A stretch of DNA of 64,000 nt from Microbacterium pygmaeum (GCF_900100885.1 NZ_LT629692.1:3162001-3226000); one strand, 5' to 3'. Counted from the stretch's first letter, positions 42,689 to 53,021 are shown. Notes: generated by a model not told the origin, from the letters alone. Program-made: numbers and translations.

Positions 42689-44065
42689 GTGACCGCCTAT
42701 CCGGCCTGGACGCCGGCATCCCGGCCCGGGATCATCCCCCTGCACCCGTTGACGTTCGGCACGATCCTCGGCCGCTCGTTCTCGGCTCTTCGTCACAACC
42801 CGCGGGTGCTCCTCGGCTTCGCGCTCGGCGTGCAGACGGCCGCGTACGTGCTCGTGCTCCTGGCCGTCGGCGGCGCGGCCATCGCCTCTTTCACGCGTCT
42901 GGACACCCTGCGACCGGGAACCGACGAGTTCGAAGCCGTGATGGCGGGATCGATCGCGATCACGGCGATCACCGGTCTCGTGCTGGGTCTTGCCGCCGGC
43001 GCCCTCGGAGTGATCGTGCAGGCCGTCGTGGTCACTGAGGTGGCCCATGCCGCGGTCGCCGAGAAGCTGACACTGCGCGCGTTGTGGCAGCAGGTCAAGC
43101 CGGTCGCCTGGCGATTGATCGGGTACGCGTTCCTGCTGTCGTTCGCGGCGCTGCTGGCGATCGCCATCGTGGCCGCAGTCCTGTTCGTGATCGGCGTCGC
43201 CGCACTCCCGCTGGCGATCGGCCTGACCGTCTTCGTGATCCTGGCGGCGATTCCGCTGTGGCTGTGGCTGTCGACCAAGCTGCTGCTGGTCGGCTCCACG
43301 ATCATCCTGGAGCACGCCACCATCCGCGGCGCGATCGTCCGGTCGTGGACGCTCATCCGCGGGCGCTTCTGGGCGGCGCTCGGGGTCATCGTGCTGATCT
43401 CGCTGGTGTTCGGCGGGATCAGCCAGGTCATCAGCATCCCGTTCTCGTTCCTCACCTCGGGGCTGACCACGATCATCAGCCCGACCGGCGATCCGGAGCC
43501 GGCCGCCATCATCGGAATCCTCATCGCGGTCGTGCTCACCCAGATCGTGACCCTGCTCATCCAGTCGGTCGCGGTGGTGGTGCAGGCCACGGCCACCGCG
43601 CTGATCTACATCGACTGCCGCATGCGGCGCGAGGGGCTGGATCTCGACCTGCTCGGCTACGTCGAGCGCCGCGACGACGGTGCCGTCGGGCTCCCTGACC
43701 CGTACCGCCAGAACATCGGTCGCACGATCGCCCCGCGGGCTCCCGCGCCCGCGTATGGCTACCCCCCACCCGGATACCCGCCGTACGCGCCCGGTCCCTC
43801 CGGCCCGCCGCCGCAACACCCAGCGACGGCGCCGTACCCGGCGCAGCAGTATCCCGCGCCGCGGTACCCCGCGCCGCAGGACGCCCCTCCTTCGGGATAC
43901 CGCGACGCGCCGCCCTTCGCCGCGCCGCAGCCGCCGGCCCCGACACGGCCCGTGACGGCACCCGCCGCCGCGACGCCGCCGGCGGACGAGCAACCCTCGT
44001 CCGAGCACTGGACCGCCCCGGGGACGCCCGCCGAACCCGTCGATCCCGACTCGCCGTGGTCCTAG
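42689..44065 (+). CDS. multi-pass membrane protein with GPDPase-type membrane domain
   Basis: A 458-residue protein with about six hydrophobic segments in residues 30-310 (HPLTFGTILGRSFSALRHNP is the family start; SWTLIRGRFWAALGVIVLIS lies midway). A 140-residue Pro/Tyr-rich tail follows (YGYPPPGYPPYAPGPSGPPP). The membrane part matches the glycerophosphoryl-diester-phosphodiesterase membrane domain, but no catalytic domain is fused. GTG 42689 has GAGGAGGGG upstream. First gene of a five-gene operon and overlaps the next by 10 bp. Confidence 0.8.
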   Translation: MTAYPAWTPASRPGIIPLHPLTFGTILGRSFSALRHNPRVLLGFALGVQTAAYVLVLLAVGGAAIASFTRLDTLRPGTDEFEAVMAGSIAITAITGLVLGLAAGALGVIVQAVVVTEVAHAAVAEKLTLRALWQQVKPVAWRLIGYAFLLSFAALLAIAIVAAVLFVIGVAALPLAIGLTVFVILAAIPLWLWLSTKLLLVGSTIILEHATIRGAIVRSWTLIRGRFWAALGVIVLISLVFGGISQVISIPFSFLTSGLTTIISPTGDPEPAAIIGILIAVVLTQIVTLLIQSVAVVVQATATALIYIDCRMRREGLDLDLLGYVERRDDGAVGLPDPYRQNIGRTIAPRAPAPAYGYPPPGYPPYAPGPSGPPPQHPATAPYPAQQYPAPRYPAPQDAPPSGYRDAPPFAAPQPPAPTRPVTAPAAATPPADEQPSSEHWTAPGTPAEPVDPDSPWS

Positions 44066-44742
44066 CCGCACGCGGCGCGTGGGTCGCGCTCCTCGCCGAC
44101 GCCGTCCCGCCCCTGACGCCGGACGGCGATGAGGCGCGCGAGTGGGCCGAGCGCGAATTGAGCAAGCCCGCCTACGCGGAAGCGCAGCCCACGCCGATCG
44201 ACCGCATCGCGCAGGCGATCGGCGACTTCCTCGGTCGGCTGTTCGGCACCGAGCTCTCCGGCGGATGGGGGCCGTGGGTCGCGGTCATCGCCGCCGTCGT
44301 GATCGTTCTGGTCATCGTCGCGGCGTTCCTGATCTGGGGCCGGCCCCAGGTGACCCGCCGGGCGCGAGAGAGCGCCATCGTCTTCGGCGCTGCCGAACAG
44401 CGCACTGCCGCCGAACTGCGCTGTGATGCGGCATCCCGTGCAGCATCGGGCGAGTGGGATGCCGCGATCATCCTGCGCTTCCGGGCGCTGGCGCGAGGGC
44501 TCGACGAGCGCGGGATCGTCGAGACTCCCCCCGGCGCCACCGTCCACGCCTTCGCGCGGGCGGCCGCCGCCGCGATGCCCGCGATCGCGGATCGGCTCGA
44601 GTCGGCCGCAGCCGCCTTCGACGATGTGCGCTACCTGCGACGGCCCGGGACGGCCGCGCTCTACGCGACGGTCGCCGGCGTCGACGACGCAGCGGTCGCC
44701 GCCCGTCCGCGCGCGTCAGCCCCAGCGGAGGCGACGTCGTGA
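44056..44742 (+). CDS. DUF4129-domain membrane protein
   Basis: A 228-residue protein with a hydrophobic start, an extracytoplasmic stretch (EAREWAERELSKPAYAEAQP), one membrane helix (WVAVIAAVVIVLVIVAAFLI at about 73-95) and a cytoplasmic DUF4129 domain (about 115-200; EWDAAIILRFRALARGLDER, PGATVHAFARAAAAAMP). DUF4129 occurs with MoxR and DUF58 genes across actinobacteria and with transglutaminase-like proteins. The start overlaps the previous stop, and it overlaps the next gene by GTGA. Confidence 0.82.
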   Translation: MVLAARGAWVALLADAVPPLTPDGDEAREWAERELSKPAYAEAQPTPIDRIAQAIGDFLGRLFGTELSGGWGPWVAVIAAVVIVLVIVAAFLIWGRPQVTRRARESAIVFGAAEQRTAAELRCDAASRAASGEWDAAIILRFRALARGLDERGIVETPPGATVHAFARAAAAAMPAIADRLESAAAAFDDVRYLRRPGTAALYATVAGVDDAAVAARPRASAPAEATS

Positions 44743-45941
44743 GCACCACCTCCGAGGCGGTCGGCGTGCACTCCGGCGACACGTCGACACCGCGGCCGGA
44801 TCGCCGCCGCCGGATCGCCGCATGGATCGCGATCGCCCTCGTGCTGATCGGCGTCGGCACGGCCGGCTCGTTGCTCGCGGGGATCGGGCAGTGGACCCAG
44901 CGCGATGTGCTCGATCCCGAGTCGGCGGGCGCGAACGGTTCCAGGGCGCTCGTGCAGATCCTCGGCGAGCACGGCATCGATGTCGTCGTCGTGCGTGACC
45001 GCGCAGCCGCCGAGAACGCCCTCGCCGGTGGTCCGGCGACACTGGCCCTCACCGACGCCCCGGCACTGTCGGACGAGGCGCTGGAGACGGTGACGGACGC
45101 TGCCGCAGACGTGGTTGTGCTCGATCCGCGATCACGGACCCTCCGCGTCGTCCTGGGTGGCGGCATCGCCCAGGGATTCAATACCGGGGGCGCGGCGAGG
45201 CCGGACTGCGACGTGCGCGCCGCCGTGCGTGCCGGGAGTGTCGCGCCGGGTGCGCTGTTCTCCCCTGAGGAGGGCATGCAGGCGTGCTACCCGGTCGACG
45301 ACGGCTGGGGGCTGCTGTCGGCCCCACACGGTTCGGGAACGGCGGTGGCCGTCGATGCGCGCGAGCTGTTCACGAATGGGAACCTCGCGCGCAACGGCAA
45401 CGCCGCCCTCGCGGTGAATCTCCTCGGCGGCAGCCCGACCCTCGTCTGGTACATGCCGGGGCTGGCTGACAGCGATCTGGCCGCCGGGGATCGGACGCTG
45501 GGCGAGCTGACCCCGCCGTGGGTCAGCCCCGTGATCGTCCTGCTGCTGGTCGCGGCCCTGGCTGCGGCGATCTGGCGCGGCCGCCGGTTCGGTCCGCTGG
45601 TCAGCGAGCGGCTGCCCGTGACGGTCCGCGGCTCCGAGACGGCCGAGGGCCGGGCGCGCCTTTACGCCGAGGCCCGAGACCCGCTGCATGCCGCCGACCA
45701 GTTGCGCATCGGCGCGCTCGGCCGGCTGGCCCGCCTGCTCGGCCTCGGCGCGGCCGCGTCTGCGGACGAGATCGCGGATGCTGCGGCATCCCGATCAGGC
45801 GCCGACCGCGGCACCGTGCACGGCGTGCTGATCACCGAGCTGCCCAGCACCGACGCCGACCTGCTCTCTCTCAGCTCCCGCCTGCGCGCACTCGAGAACG
45901 CGGTCCGCGCCGCGGTACGACCCGAAAGGACTCCCGAATGA
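44739..45941 (+). CDS. DUF4350-domain membrane protein
   Basis: A 400-residue protein: first membrane helix about 27-48 (IAAWIAIALVLIGVGTAGSL), DUF4350 ligand-binding-like domain (NGSRALVQILGEHGIDVVVV, LALTDAPALSDEALETVTDA) to about 240, second helix (SPVIVLLLVAALAAAIWRGR), then a helical cytoplasmic tail. The domain resembles the ThuA/GATase-like fold often found beside MoxR-DUF58. GTG 44739 overlaps the preceding stop, and the end overlaps moxR by ATGA. Confidence 0.82.
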   Translation: MSTTSEAVGVHSGDTSTPRPDRRRRIAAWIAIALVLIGVGTAGSLLAGIGQWTQRDVLDPESAGANGSRALVQILGEHGIDVVVVRDRAAAENALAGGPATLALTDAPALSDEALETVTDAAADVVVLDPRSRTLRVVLGGGIAQGFNTGGAARPDCDVRAAVRAGSVAPGALFSPEEGMQACYPVDDGWGLLSAPHGSGTAVAVDARELFTNGNLARNGNAALAVNLLGGSPTLVWYMPGLADSDLAAGDRTLGELTPPWVSPVIVLLLVAALAAAIWRGRRFGPLVSERLPVTVRGSETAEGRARLYAEARDPLHAADQLRIGALGRLARLLGLGAAASADEIADAAASRSGADRGTVHGVLITELPSTDADLLSLSSRLRALENAVRAAVRPERTPE

Positions 45942-46951
45942 CCGATCCGAGCATGCCCGACCCCGGCCGCTCCCCCGGCCCCGGCCCCGAAGGCTCGACC
46001 GACGCCGCGCTGCGCGAGGCCATGAACCGCGTCCGCATCGAGGTCGGCAAAGCCGTCGTCGGTCAGGACGGCACCGTCACCGGCCTGCTGATCGCGCTCC
46101 TGGCCGGCGGCCACGTGCTGCTGGAGGGCGTGCCGGGCGTCGCCAAGACGCTCCTGGTCCGCACCTTCAGCACCGCTCTGGGCCTGGACACCAAGCGCAT
46201 CCAGTTCACGCCCGACCTCATGCCCGGCGACGTCTCCGGCTCGCTCGTGTACGACGCGCGCACCGGCGAGTTCGAGTTCCGGGAGGGACCGGTCTTCACC
46301 AACGTCGTCCTCGCCGACGAGATCAATCGCACGCCGCCCAAGACGCAATCGGCACTGCTGGAGGCGATGGAGGAGCGGCAGGTCTCCACCGACGGCGTCA
46401 CGCGCCCGTTGCCCGATCCGTTCCTCGTGGCCGCGACGCAGAATCCGATCGAGCACGAGGGCACGTACACGCTCCCGGAGGCACAGCTGGACCGCTTCCT
46501 CCTCAAGCTGATCGTGGACATTCCGCCCCGTGATGCGGAACTGGCGGTCCTGCGCCGTCACGCGAACGGCTTCGACCCCCGTGACCTCGCCGCCGCCGGC
46601 GTGCAGCGAGCGGCCAGCGCGGAAGAGATCCGCGCGGCGCAACGCGCCGCGGCATCCGTCACCGTCGCCGACGATGTGCTGGGCTACGTCGTGGATCTCG
46701 CGCAGGCGACCCGGCGGAGTCCCTCGGTGCAGCTGGGTGTGAGTCCGCGCGCGAGCACCGCCCTCCTGGCCGCAGCCAAGGCGTGGGCGTGGCTCGGCGG
46801 ATCGCCGGCGATCACCCCGGACCACGTGCAGACGATGCTCATCCCGACATGGCGCCACCGCATCCGGCTGCGGCCCGACGCGGAGCTGGAGGGCGTCTCG
46901 GTGGATGCGGTCCTCGGTTCGGTGCTGCAGCAGACCCGCGTACCCATCTAG
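45938..46951 (+). CDS. MoxR-family AAA+ ATPase
   Basis: A 337-residue AAA+ chaperone-like ATPase. Walker A is LLEGVPGVAKTLLVRTFSTA (about 58-77), Walker B VVLADEINRTPPKTQSALLE (about 123), then the sensor-1 region ATQNPIEHEGTYTLPEAQLD and a C-terminal lid. MoxR proteins work with von Willebrand or DUF58 partners in complex maturation and stress. GAAAGGA precedes ATG 45938. It is followed directly by the DUF58 gene. Confidence 0.9.
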   Translation: MTDPSMPDPGRSPGPGPEGSTDAALREAMNRVRIEVGKAVVGQDGTVTGLLIALLAGGHVLLEGVPGVAKTLLVRTFSTALGLDTKRIQFTPDLMPGDVSGSLVYDARTGEFEFREGPVFTNVVLADEINRTPPKTQSALLEAMEERQVSTDGVTRPLPDPFLVAATQNPIEHEGTYTLPEAQLDRFLLKLIVDIPPRDAELAVLRRHANGFDPRDLAAAGVQRAASAEEIRAAQRAAASVTVADDVLGYVVDLAQATRRSPSVQLGVSPRASTALLAAAKAWAWLGGSPAITPDHVQTMLIPTWRHRIRLRPDAELEGVSVDAVLGSVLQQTRVPI

Positions 46952-46953
46952 TC

Positions 46954-48276
46954 GTGTACGTCACCGGCCGGCTCCCGCTGCTCGTCGCCGTCGGCGCGCT
47001 GCCCGTGGTCCTGCTCGCCATCGCGGGCATCGACGCGTGGCTGATCGCCGGGGGCTGGATCGTGCTGTGCCTGATCGCCGCGCTCGCCGATGCCGCGCTC
47101 GCGCCGGACCCGCGGGGCATCGCCGTCCGCCGGCTGCTGCCGGCGCGCAGCCGGCTGGGCGAGCCGGTGCAGGGGTCGCTGACGCTGCGAAACGCATCCG
47201 ACCGGCGGATCCGCGGCTTCGTGCGCGACGCATGGCAGCCGACCGCCGGTGCACCGGCGGCGCGCCCGGCGATCGACATCCCCGCGGGCGAAGCTCGCAC
47301 GCTCGTGACCTCGCTCCTTCCCCGTCGCCGCGGCGAGCTGCGCTCCGAGTTCGTCGTCGTTCGCTCGGCCGGCCCGATCGGTCTCGCGGGCCGGCAGCGT
47401 CGCGTCGAGGCATCCGGCGCGGTCCGCGTGCTGCCTCCGTTCGCCGCCCGCCGTCACCTGCCCTCGCGCCTGGCGCGACTGCGCGAATTGGACGGCAACA
47501 CCAGCGTGCAGATGCGCGGACAGGGCACCGAGTTCGACAGCCTCAGGGAGTACGTGCGGGGCGACGACGTGCGATCGATCGACTGGCGGGCGACCGCCCG
47601 GGCGAATACGACGATGCTGCGCACCTGGCGACCGGAACGCGACCGGCACGTCGTGATCGTCATCGACACCGGACGCACCGCCGCGGCGCGCGTCGGCGAC
47701 GGCGTTCGGCTGGACGCGGCGATGGAGGCGGCGCTGCTGCTGGCCGCGCTGGCCACGCGTGCCGGCGACCACACGCACCTGCTGATGTTCGACCGGGTGA
47801 CCCGTGCGCGGGTGACCCGGATCGACGGGCCCGCGCTGCTTCCCGCGCTCGTGGACGCGATGGCTCCGGTGCAGCCGCAGCTCATCGACACCGACTGGGA
47901 CGCCGCGTTCGCCGAGGTCCGCCGACTCACATCGCGCCCGTCGCTGGTGGTGCTGCTGACCGCGCAGGATGCGACCGAGGCGGCGCGCGGCTTCCTCGGC
48001 TCGCTGCCGGCGCTCACCCACCGGGCTCACGTGCTGGTGGGCACCGTCACCGACGCCGAGACTGCCGACCCTGCCGACCGCATCGGAAACGGGCAACGCC
48101 CGACGGCCGCCGAGGTGTACCGCGAAGCCGCTCTGGAGCGGGATGCCCTCGATGCCGCCCAGGTCGCCGCCGCCATCAGTCGTGCCGGCGCGGAGGCGCT
48201 CGCGGACTCCGCCGAACAGCTGCCGCCCCGCATCGCGGATCGCTACCTCGCGCTGAAGGCCGCCGGGCGCCTCTGA
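46954..48276 (+). CDS. DUF58-domain protein, MoxR partner
   Basis: A 440-residue protein with two N-terminal membrane helices (about 6-50), a beta-sandwich region, and the DUF58/VWA-like domain. The DUF58 signature is TEFDSLREYVRGDDVRSIDW followed by RATARANTTMLRT at about 188-220; HVVIVIDTGRTAAARVGDG resembles a MIDAS-type start. It likely receives MoxR action; the client is unknown. GTG 46954 is 2 nt after the moxR stop, so it is translated from the same message. Confidence 0.88.
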   Translation: MYVTGRLPLLVAVGALPVVLLAIAGIDAWLIAGGWIVLCLIAALADAALAPDPRGIAVRRLLPARSRLGEPVQGSLTLRNASDRRIRGFVRDAWQPTAGAPAARPAIDIPAGEARTLVTSLLPRRRGELRSEFVVVRSAGPIGLAGRQRRVEASGAVRVLPPFAARRHLPSRLARLRELDGNTSVQMRGQGTEFDSLREYVRGDDVRSIDWRATARANTTMLRTWRPERDRHVVIVIDTGRTAAARVGDGVRLDAAMEAALLLAALATRAGDHTHLLMFDRVTRARVTRIDGPALLPALVDAMAPVQPQLIDTDWDAAFAEVRRLTSRPSLVVLLTAQDATEAARGFLGSLPALTHRAHVLVGTVTDAETADPADRIGNGQRPTAAEVYREAALERDALDAAQVAAAISRAGAEALADSAEQLPPRIADRYLALKAAGRL

Positions 48277-48293
48277 GTTCTGCGTCGCAGAAC
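48277..48293. terminator. short hairpin directly after the DUF58 stop
   Basis: GTTCTGCG-T-CGCAGAAC is a near-perfect palindrome beginning at the base after the stop codon. As RNA it would form a 7-bp stem with a 3-nt loop; it may end the operon. Confidence 0.4.
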
Positions 48294-48410
48294 GGCGGAT
48301 TACCCGGCGTGTCGGCGGGCCGCATCCCTTACCTGGGAACTGTCTGTACATGCCCTATGCTCGGCGACGACGGCCATCCCGCCGCCCCCAACCGCGAAGG
48401 AGACTCGGTC

Positions 48411-49223
48411 ATGAGCGACCCGCGTCCTGACAAGCCCGTCGAGCCGACCGACCTCGACCACACCCCGCCGCAGGAGCCGGACGGTCCGTCGACCGCGGCC
48501 ACCCTCGTCGCCGAGGCCTTCGGCACGCTGCTGCTGGTCCTCGGCGTCATCAGCACCGCCCTGTTCGCCGCCAACTTCGGCACGAGCGACAACGGAACCT
48601 CGCTCGGCGTGGGCTTCGTCGGCGTCTCGCTGGCCGTCGGCATCACCGTCATCGCCGGCGCGTACGCGTTCGGTCCGATCTCGGGCGGCCACTTCAACCC
48701 GGCCGTGACCCTGGGCCTGGCCGCAGCCGGACGCTTCCCCTGGAAGGGCGTGCTGCCGTACATCATCGCCCAGATCGTCGGCGGCCTGATCGCCACGACC
48801 CTCATCGTGCTGATCGGCCTGTTCGGTCCGGACGGGTGGCTCGGCGACGCGCAGGACGGCGGCTTCGCCAGCAACGGCTTCGGCGAGGCTTCGCCCGGCG
48901 GCTTCGGTCTCGGCGCGGCGATCATCGTCGAGGTACTGTTCACGGCGCTGTTCGTGCTCGTGATCCTGGGCGTCACCCACGCGACCCGAGGCTCGAACTT
49001 CGCCGGACTGGCGATCGGTCTGACGCTGGTGCTGATCCACCTCGCGATCATCCCGATCGACAACGCCTCGGTGAACCCGGCGCGCTCGATCGCCACGGCG
49101 GTCTACGGCGGCGGACTCGCCCTCAGCCAGCTGTGGGTGTTCCTGGTGTTCCCGATCGTCGGTGGATTGATCGCCGGCTTCTCGTACCGTGCGCTGTTCG
49201 ACGGAACGGCCAAGAAGCGGTAG
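48411..49223 (+). CDS. aqpZ: aquaporin (MIP family, AqpZ type)
   Basis: A 270-residue channel with six membrane helices and two half-helices, SGGHFNPAVTLGLAAAGRFP and IDNASVNPARSIATAVYGGG, giving two intact NPA motifs. The first 30 residues are a polar, Pro/Asp-rich cytoplasmic tail. A Gly-rich loop (about 145-165) is longer than in E. coli AqpZ. The short loops around the second NPA favour a water rather than glycerol channel. AAGGAG lies 8 nt before the ATG. It is followed by the 19-bp repeat array. Confidence 0.9.
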   Translation: MSDPRPDKPVEPTDLDHTPPQEPDGPSTAATLVAEAFGTLLLVLGVISTALFAANFGTSDNGTSLGVGFVGVSLAVGITVIAGAYAFGPISGGHFNPAVTLGLAAAGRFPWKGVLPYIIAQIVGGLIATTLIVLIGLFGPDGWLGDAQDGGFASNGFGEASPGGFGLGAAIIVEVLFTALFVLVILGVTHATRGSNFAGLAIGLTLVLIHLAIIPIDNASVNPARSIATAVYGGGLALSQLWVFLVFPIVGGLIAGFSYRALFDGTAKKR

Positions 49224-49338
49224 CGCACGCGTTGCGGGAGGGGTCGGTCGCCGCGGCGGCCGGCCCCTTCCTTGTGTCCCGGCCTCGCTGAGGCGCCGAT
49301 GCGCGGCTCGCGGATTCACCGGACCACCGGACCTCGTC

Positions 49339-49528
49339 GAGACCGCGGAGGCCCGCCGAGACCGCGGAGTCCCGCCGAGACCGCGGAGTCCCGCCGAGAC
49401 CGCGGAGTCCCGCCGAGACCGCGGAGTCCCGCCGAGACCGCGGAGTCTCGCCGAGATCGGGGAGGCTCGCCGAGATCGGGGAGGCTCGCCGAGACCGGGG
49501 AGTCCCGTCGAGACCGGGGTTCGCGAAC
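49339..49528. repeat. 19-bp tandem repeat array, ten copies
   Basis: Ten units beginning GAGACCGCGG or a variant (GAGATCGGGG, GAGACCGGGG) start at 49339, 49358, 49377, 49396, 49415, 49434, 49453, 49472, 49491 and 49510. Units 2 to 5 are identical; units 7 to 10 carry clustered changes. The period is not a multiple of three, so it is not coding. It fills the 388-bp gap between aqpZ and the spoIIM-like gene, which holds no gene. The last unit runs into a perfect palindrome. Confidence 0.9.
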
Positions 49529-49540
49529 CCCGGTCTCGAC
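49507..49540. repeat. perfect 34-bp palindrome at the array end
   Basis: The 17-nt arm GTCGAGACCGGGGTTCG (49507-49523) is followed immediately by its exact reverse complement (49524-49540) with no spacer. The left arm contains the tenth repeat unit, so an inverted copy of a unit closes the array. It may also act as a terminator for the flanking convergent genes. Confidence 0.88.
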
Positions 49541-49611
49541 GAGATGCCCCGGCTTGACGCCGAGCGCGGGGACGGGAACGCGGAGCGGGGACAGCGACCG
49601 GATGCCGCGAC

Positions 49612-50607
49612 TCAGCCGGCCACGAGGGTGGGCGTCCCGGCCTCGTACTCGGTGAGGTCGCCGGTCTCGCCGCGACGGTACGCGCGCCCGCCGACCACGA
49701 TCATGTAGACGAGGAAGGCCGCGAGCGCGGCGGCACCGATGCCGATCTTGACCGGCCACGGCCAGGGTTGCGCGGTCACGAAGCCCTCGATCACGCCGGA
49801 GAGCGCGAGCGCGAGGATGAGGCCGACAGCGACCGTGGCGAGACTGCGGCCCGCCGAGGCGAGCGCCTCGCCGCGCGACCGCGCTCCCGGAGCCACCCAC
49901 GCCCAGAAGATGTGCAGCCCGGCAGCCCCCGCCACGAAGATGCTCGTCATCTCCAGGAGGCCGTGCGGAAGGATGTAGAGCACGAAGACGTCACCGCGCC
50001 CGAAGGCCAGCATGACCGCAGCAGCGGTGCCCAGGCCCACGGCGTTCTGGACGAGCACCATCACCGGCCAGATGCCGGTGATGCCGAACAGCACGCATTG
50101 CGCGGCGATCCACGCATTGTTGGTCCACACCGTTCCGGCGAAGACGGCGGCCGGGTTCTCGCTGTAGTAGTCGGTGAACTCGTCCTGCGCGTACGACTCC
50201 AGCTGCGCCTGATCACCGAGCGAGGCGACCAGCGCCGGGTCGCCGGACACCCAGAACCCCACCACCGCCACGATCGCGATGAAGACGACGGCGATCACGA
50301 GGGTGGTCCACCGGACGCGGTACAAGGCGGCGGGCAGCTGCAAGGCGAAGAAGCGCGGGATGAGCCGGGCGACGTTCTCCGGAGCACCGGTGAGCTTGAG
50401 CCGCGCGCGAGCGAGGATCGTCGACACGTGATCGCCCTGCGTGGTGCGCCCGGCCGACGTCTTGATCTCGGCGAGGTCCGCGGATGCCGCGCGGTAGCGC
50501 GTCACCAGTTCGTCGACCTGTTCGCCGTTCGGGCGCCGCGTGCGGCTCAGCTCGTCCAGCCGCGCCCACTCCTGGCGCCGAGCGGCGGCCAGGGCATCGA
50601 GGTCCAT
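49612..50607 (-). CDS. SpoIIM-like (stage II sporulation protein M) membrane protein
   Basis: A 331-residue protein. An N-terminal helical segment (MDLDALAAARRQEWARLDEL; EQVDELVTRYRAASADLAEI) is followed by about six membrane helices from residue 95. The family core is VFAGTVWTNNAWIAAQCVLF with AFGRGDVFVLYILPHGLLEM. The tail is cytoplasmic. In non-sporulating actinobacteria SpoIIM homologues pair with RDD proteins, as here; the role is unknown. I start at ATG 50607, only 16 bp from the divergent RDD start. Confidence 0.85.
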   Translation of the reverse strand: MDLDALAAARRQEWARLDELSRTRRPNGEQVDELVTRYRAASADLAEIKTSAGRTTQGDHVSTILARARLKLTGAPENVARLIPRFFALQLPAALYRVRWTTLVIAVVFIAIVAVVGFWVSGDPALVASLGDQAQLESYAQDEFTDYYSENPAAVFAGTVWTNNAWIAAQCVLFGITGIWPVMVLVQNAVGLGTAAAVMLAFGRGDVFVLYILPHGLLEMTSIFVAGAAGLHIFWAWVAPGARSRGEALASAGRSLATVAVGLILALALSGVIEGFVTAQPWPWPVKIGIGAAALAAFLVYMIVVGGRAYRRGETGDLTEYEAGTPTLVAG

Positions 50608-50611
50608 TTGA

Positions 50612-50620
50612 TTAACTGTA
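50612..50620. promoter_or_regulatory. overlapping divergent -10 elements
   Basis: Plus strand TTAACT (50612-50617) is 6 nt before ATG 50624. Minus strand TACAGT (50620 to 50615) is 7 nt before ATG 50607. The two hexamers overlap by three bases inside a 16-bp gap, so both genes must be leaderless and cannot start at the same instant. Confidence 0.5.
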
Positions 50621-50623
50621 CCC

Positions 50624-51493
50624 ATGGTCCTTTCCGGCAACCCCGCCGCCGGCCCCGGTGCACAGCCGCGGCTGGTCGAGATCCATCAGGACGAGGTGCT
50701 GACCGGCGAGGCGGTCGCGCTCGACGTGCAGCCGATCGGCTTCTTCCTGCGCGCCCTCGGCGTGTTCATCGACGTGCTCGTGGGCATCGCCGTGTTCTTC
50801 CTGTTCGCGCTGGTCGCCTCGTGGCTGATCGGTCAGAGCCTCCTCGATGTCCTGACCCTGCCGATCCTGACGATCGTCGTCCTGGTGACGGTGATGGTGG
50901 TCCTGCCCACCGCTGTGGAGACCCTCACGCACGGCCGCAGTCTCGGCAAGCTGGCGGTCGGGGGCCGGATCGTGCGCGCCGACGGCGGGGCATCCGGATT
51001 CCGCCAGGCCTTCATCCGCGCGCTCGTCGGCGTCTTCGAGATCTGGTTCACCGTCGGCGCCGTCGCCGCTCTGGTCGGGGCCTTCACTCCGCGATCGCAG
51101 CGGCTGGGCGACCTGATGGCCGGCACCTACTCGGAACGCACCCGCACACCTGCCCTGCCACCGCTGAGTCCGGGCGTTCCCCCTCCGCTGGCAGAATGGG
51201 CCGCCGTCGCCGACGTCGCGCGGCTGCCCGACCGGCTGTCGCGCCGGCTGGCGCAGTTCACGCAGACCGCGGCGGGCATGCAGCCGGCCGCGAGGGCGCG
51301 GGTCGCGGCATCCCTCGCCGGCGAAGCCTCAGCTCACGTCTTCCCGGTCCCCCGGGTCGATCCGGAACTGTTCCTGCTCGGTGTCGTCGCAGTGCGCCGG
51401 GACCGCGAGCTGCGCGCGCTGCAACAGGAGGATCAGCGCGTCCGCGCACTCACGGACACCACCGCCGGCCGGCACGGTCTCCCGACCCGCTGA
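50624..51493 (+). CDS. RDD-family membrane protein
   Basis: A 289-residue protein with an RDD domain (about 30-170): GFFLRALGVFIDVLVGIAVF with Arg and Asp in the first helix, ETLTHGRSLGKLAVGGRIVR, and RSQRLGDLMAGTYSERTRTP. The remaining 110 residues are a cytoplasmic helical region. RDD proteins are small membrane modules, some of which act as ion transporters. Divergent partner of the SpoIIM-like gene with a shared promoter region. Confidence 0.85.
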   Translation: MVLSGNPAAGPGAQPRLVEIHQDEVLTGEAVALDVQPIGFFLRALGVFIDVLVGIAVFFLFALVASWLIGQSLLDVLTLPILTIVVLVTVMVVLPTAVETLTHGRSLGKLAVGGRIVRADGGASGFRQAFIRALVGVFEIWFTVGAVAALVGAFTPRSQRLGDLMAGTYSERTRTPALPPLSPGVPPPLAEWAAVADVARLPDRLSRRLAQFTQTAAGMQPAARARVAASLAGEASAHVFPVPRVDPELFLLGVVAVRRDRELRALQQEDQRVRALTDTTAGRHGLPTR

Positions 51494-51517
51494 GCGGGTC
51501 GGCGGACCGACGGCCGA

Positions 51518-52984
<1,467 letters not shown>

Positions 52985-53021
52985 TAGGCGATTCTCTCAC
53001 CGATCGGCACCGATCGCGTGC

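Noticed and set aside
49339..49540. CRISPR array
   Set aside because: Units are contiguous at 19 bp with no unique spacers and there are no cas genes.
49224..49611. tRNA, rRNA or other structured RNA gene in the main gene-free gap
   Set aside because: No cloverleaf or CCA-type end seen here or in other gaps; the only structure is the repeat array and palindrome.
49272..49655. Repetitive Arg/Ser/Pro protein across the repeat array
   Set aside because: The repeat period of 19 is not divisible by three, so any frame merely cycles through all three readings; open frames exist on both strands.
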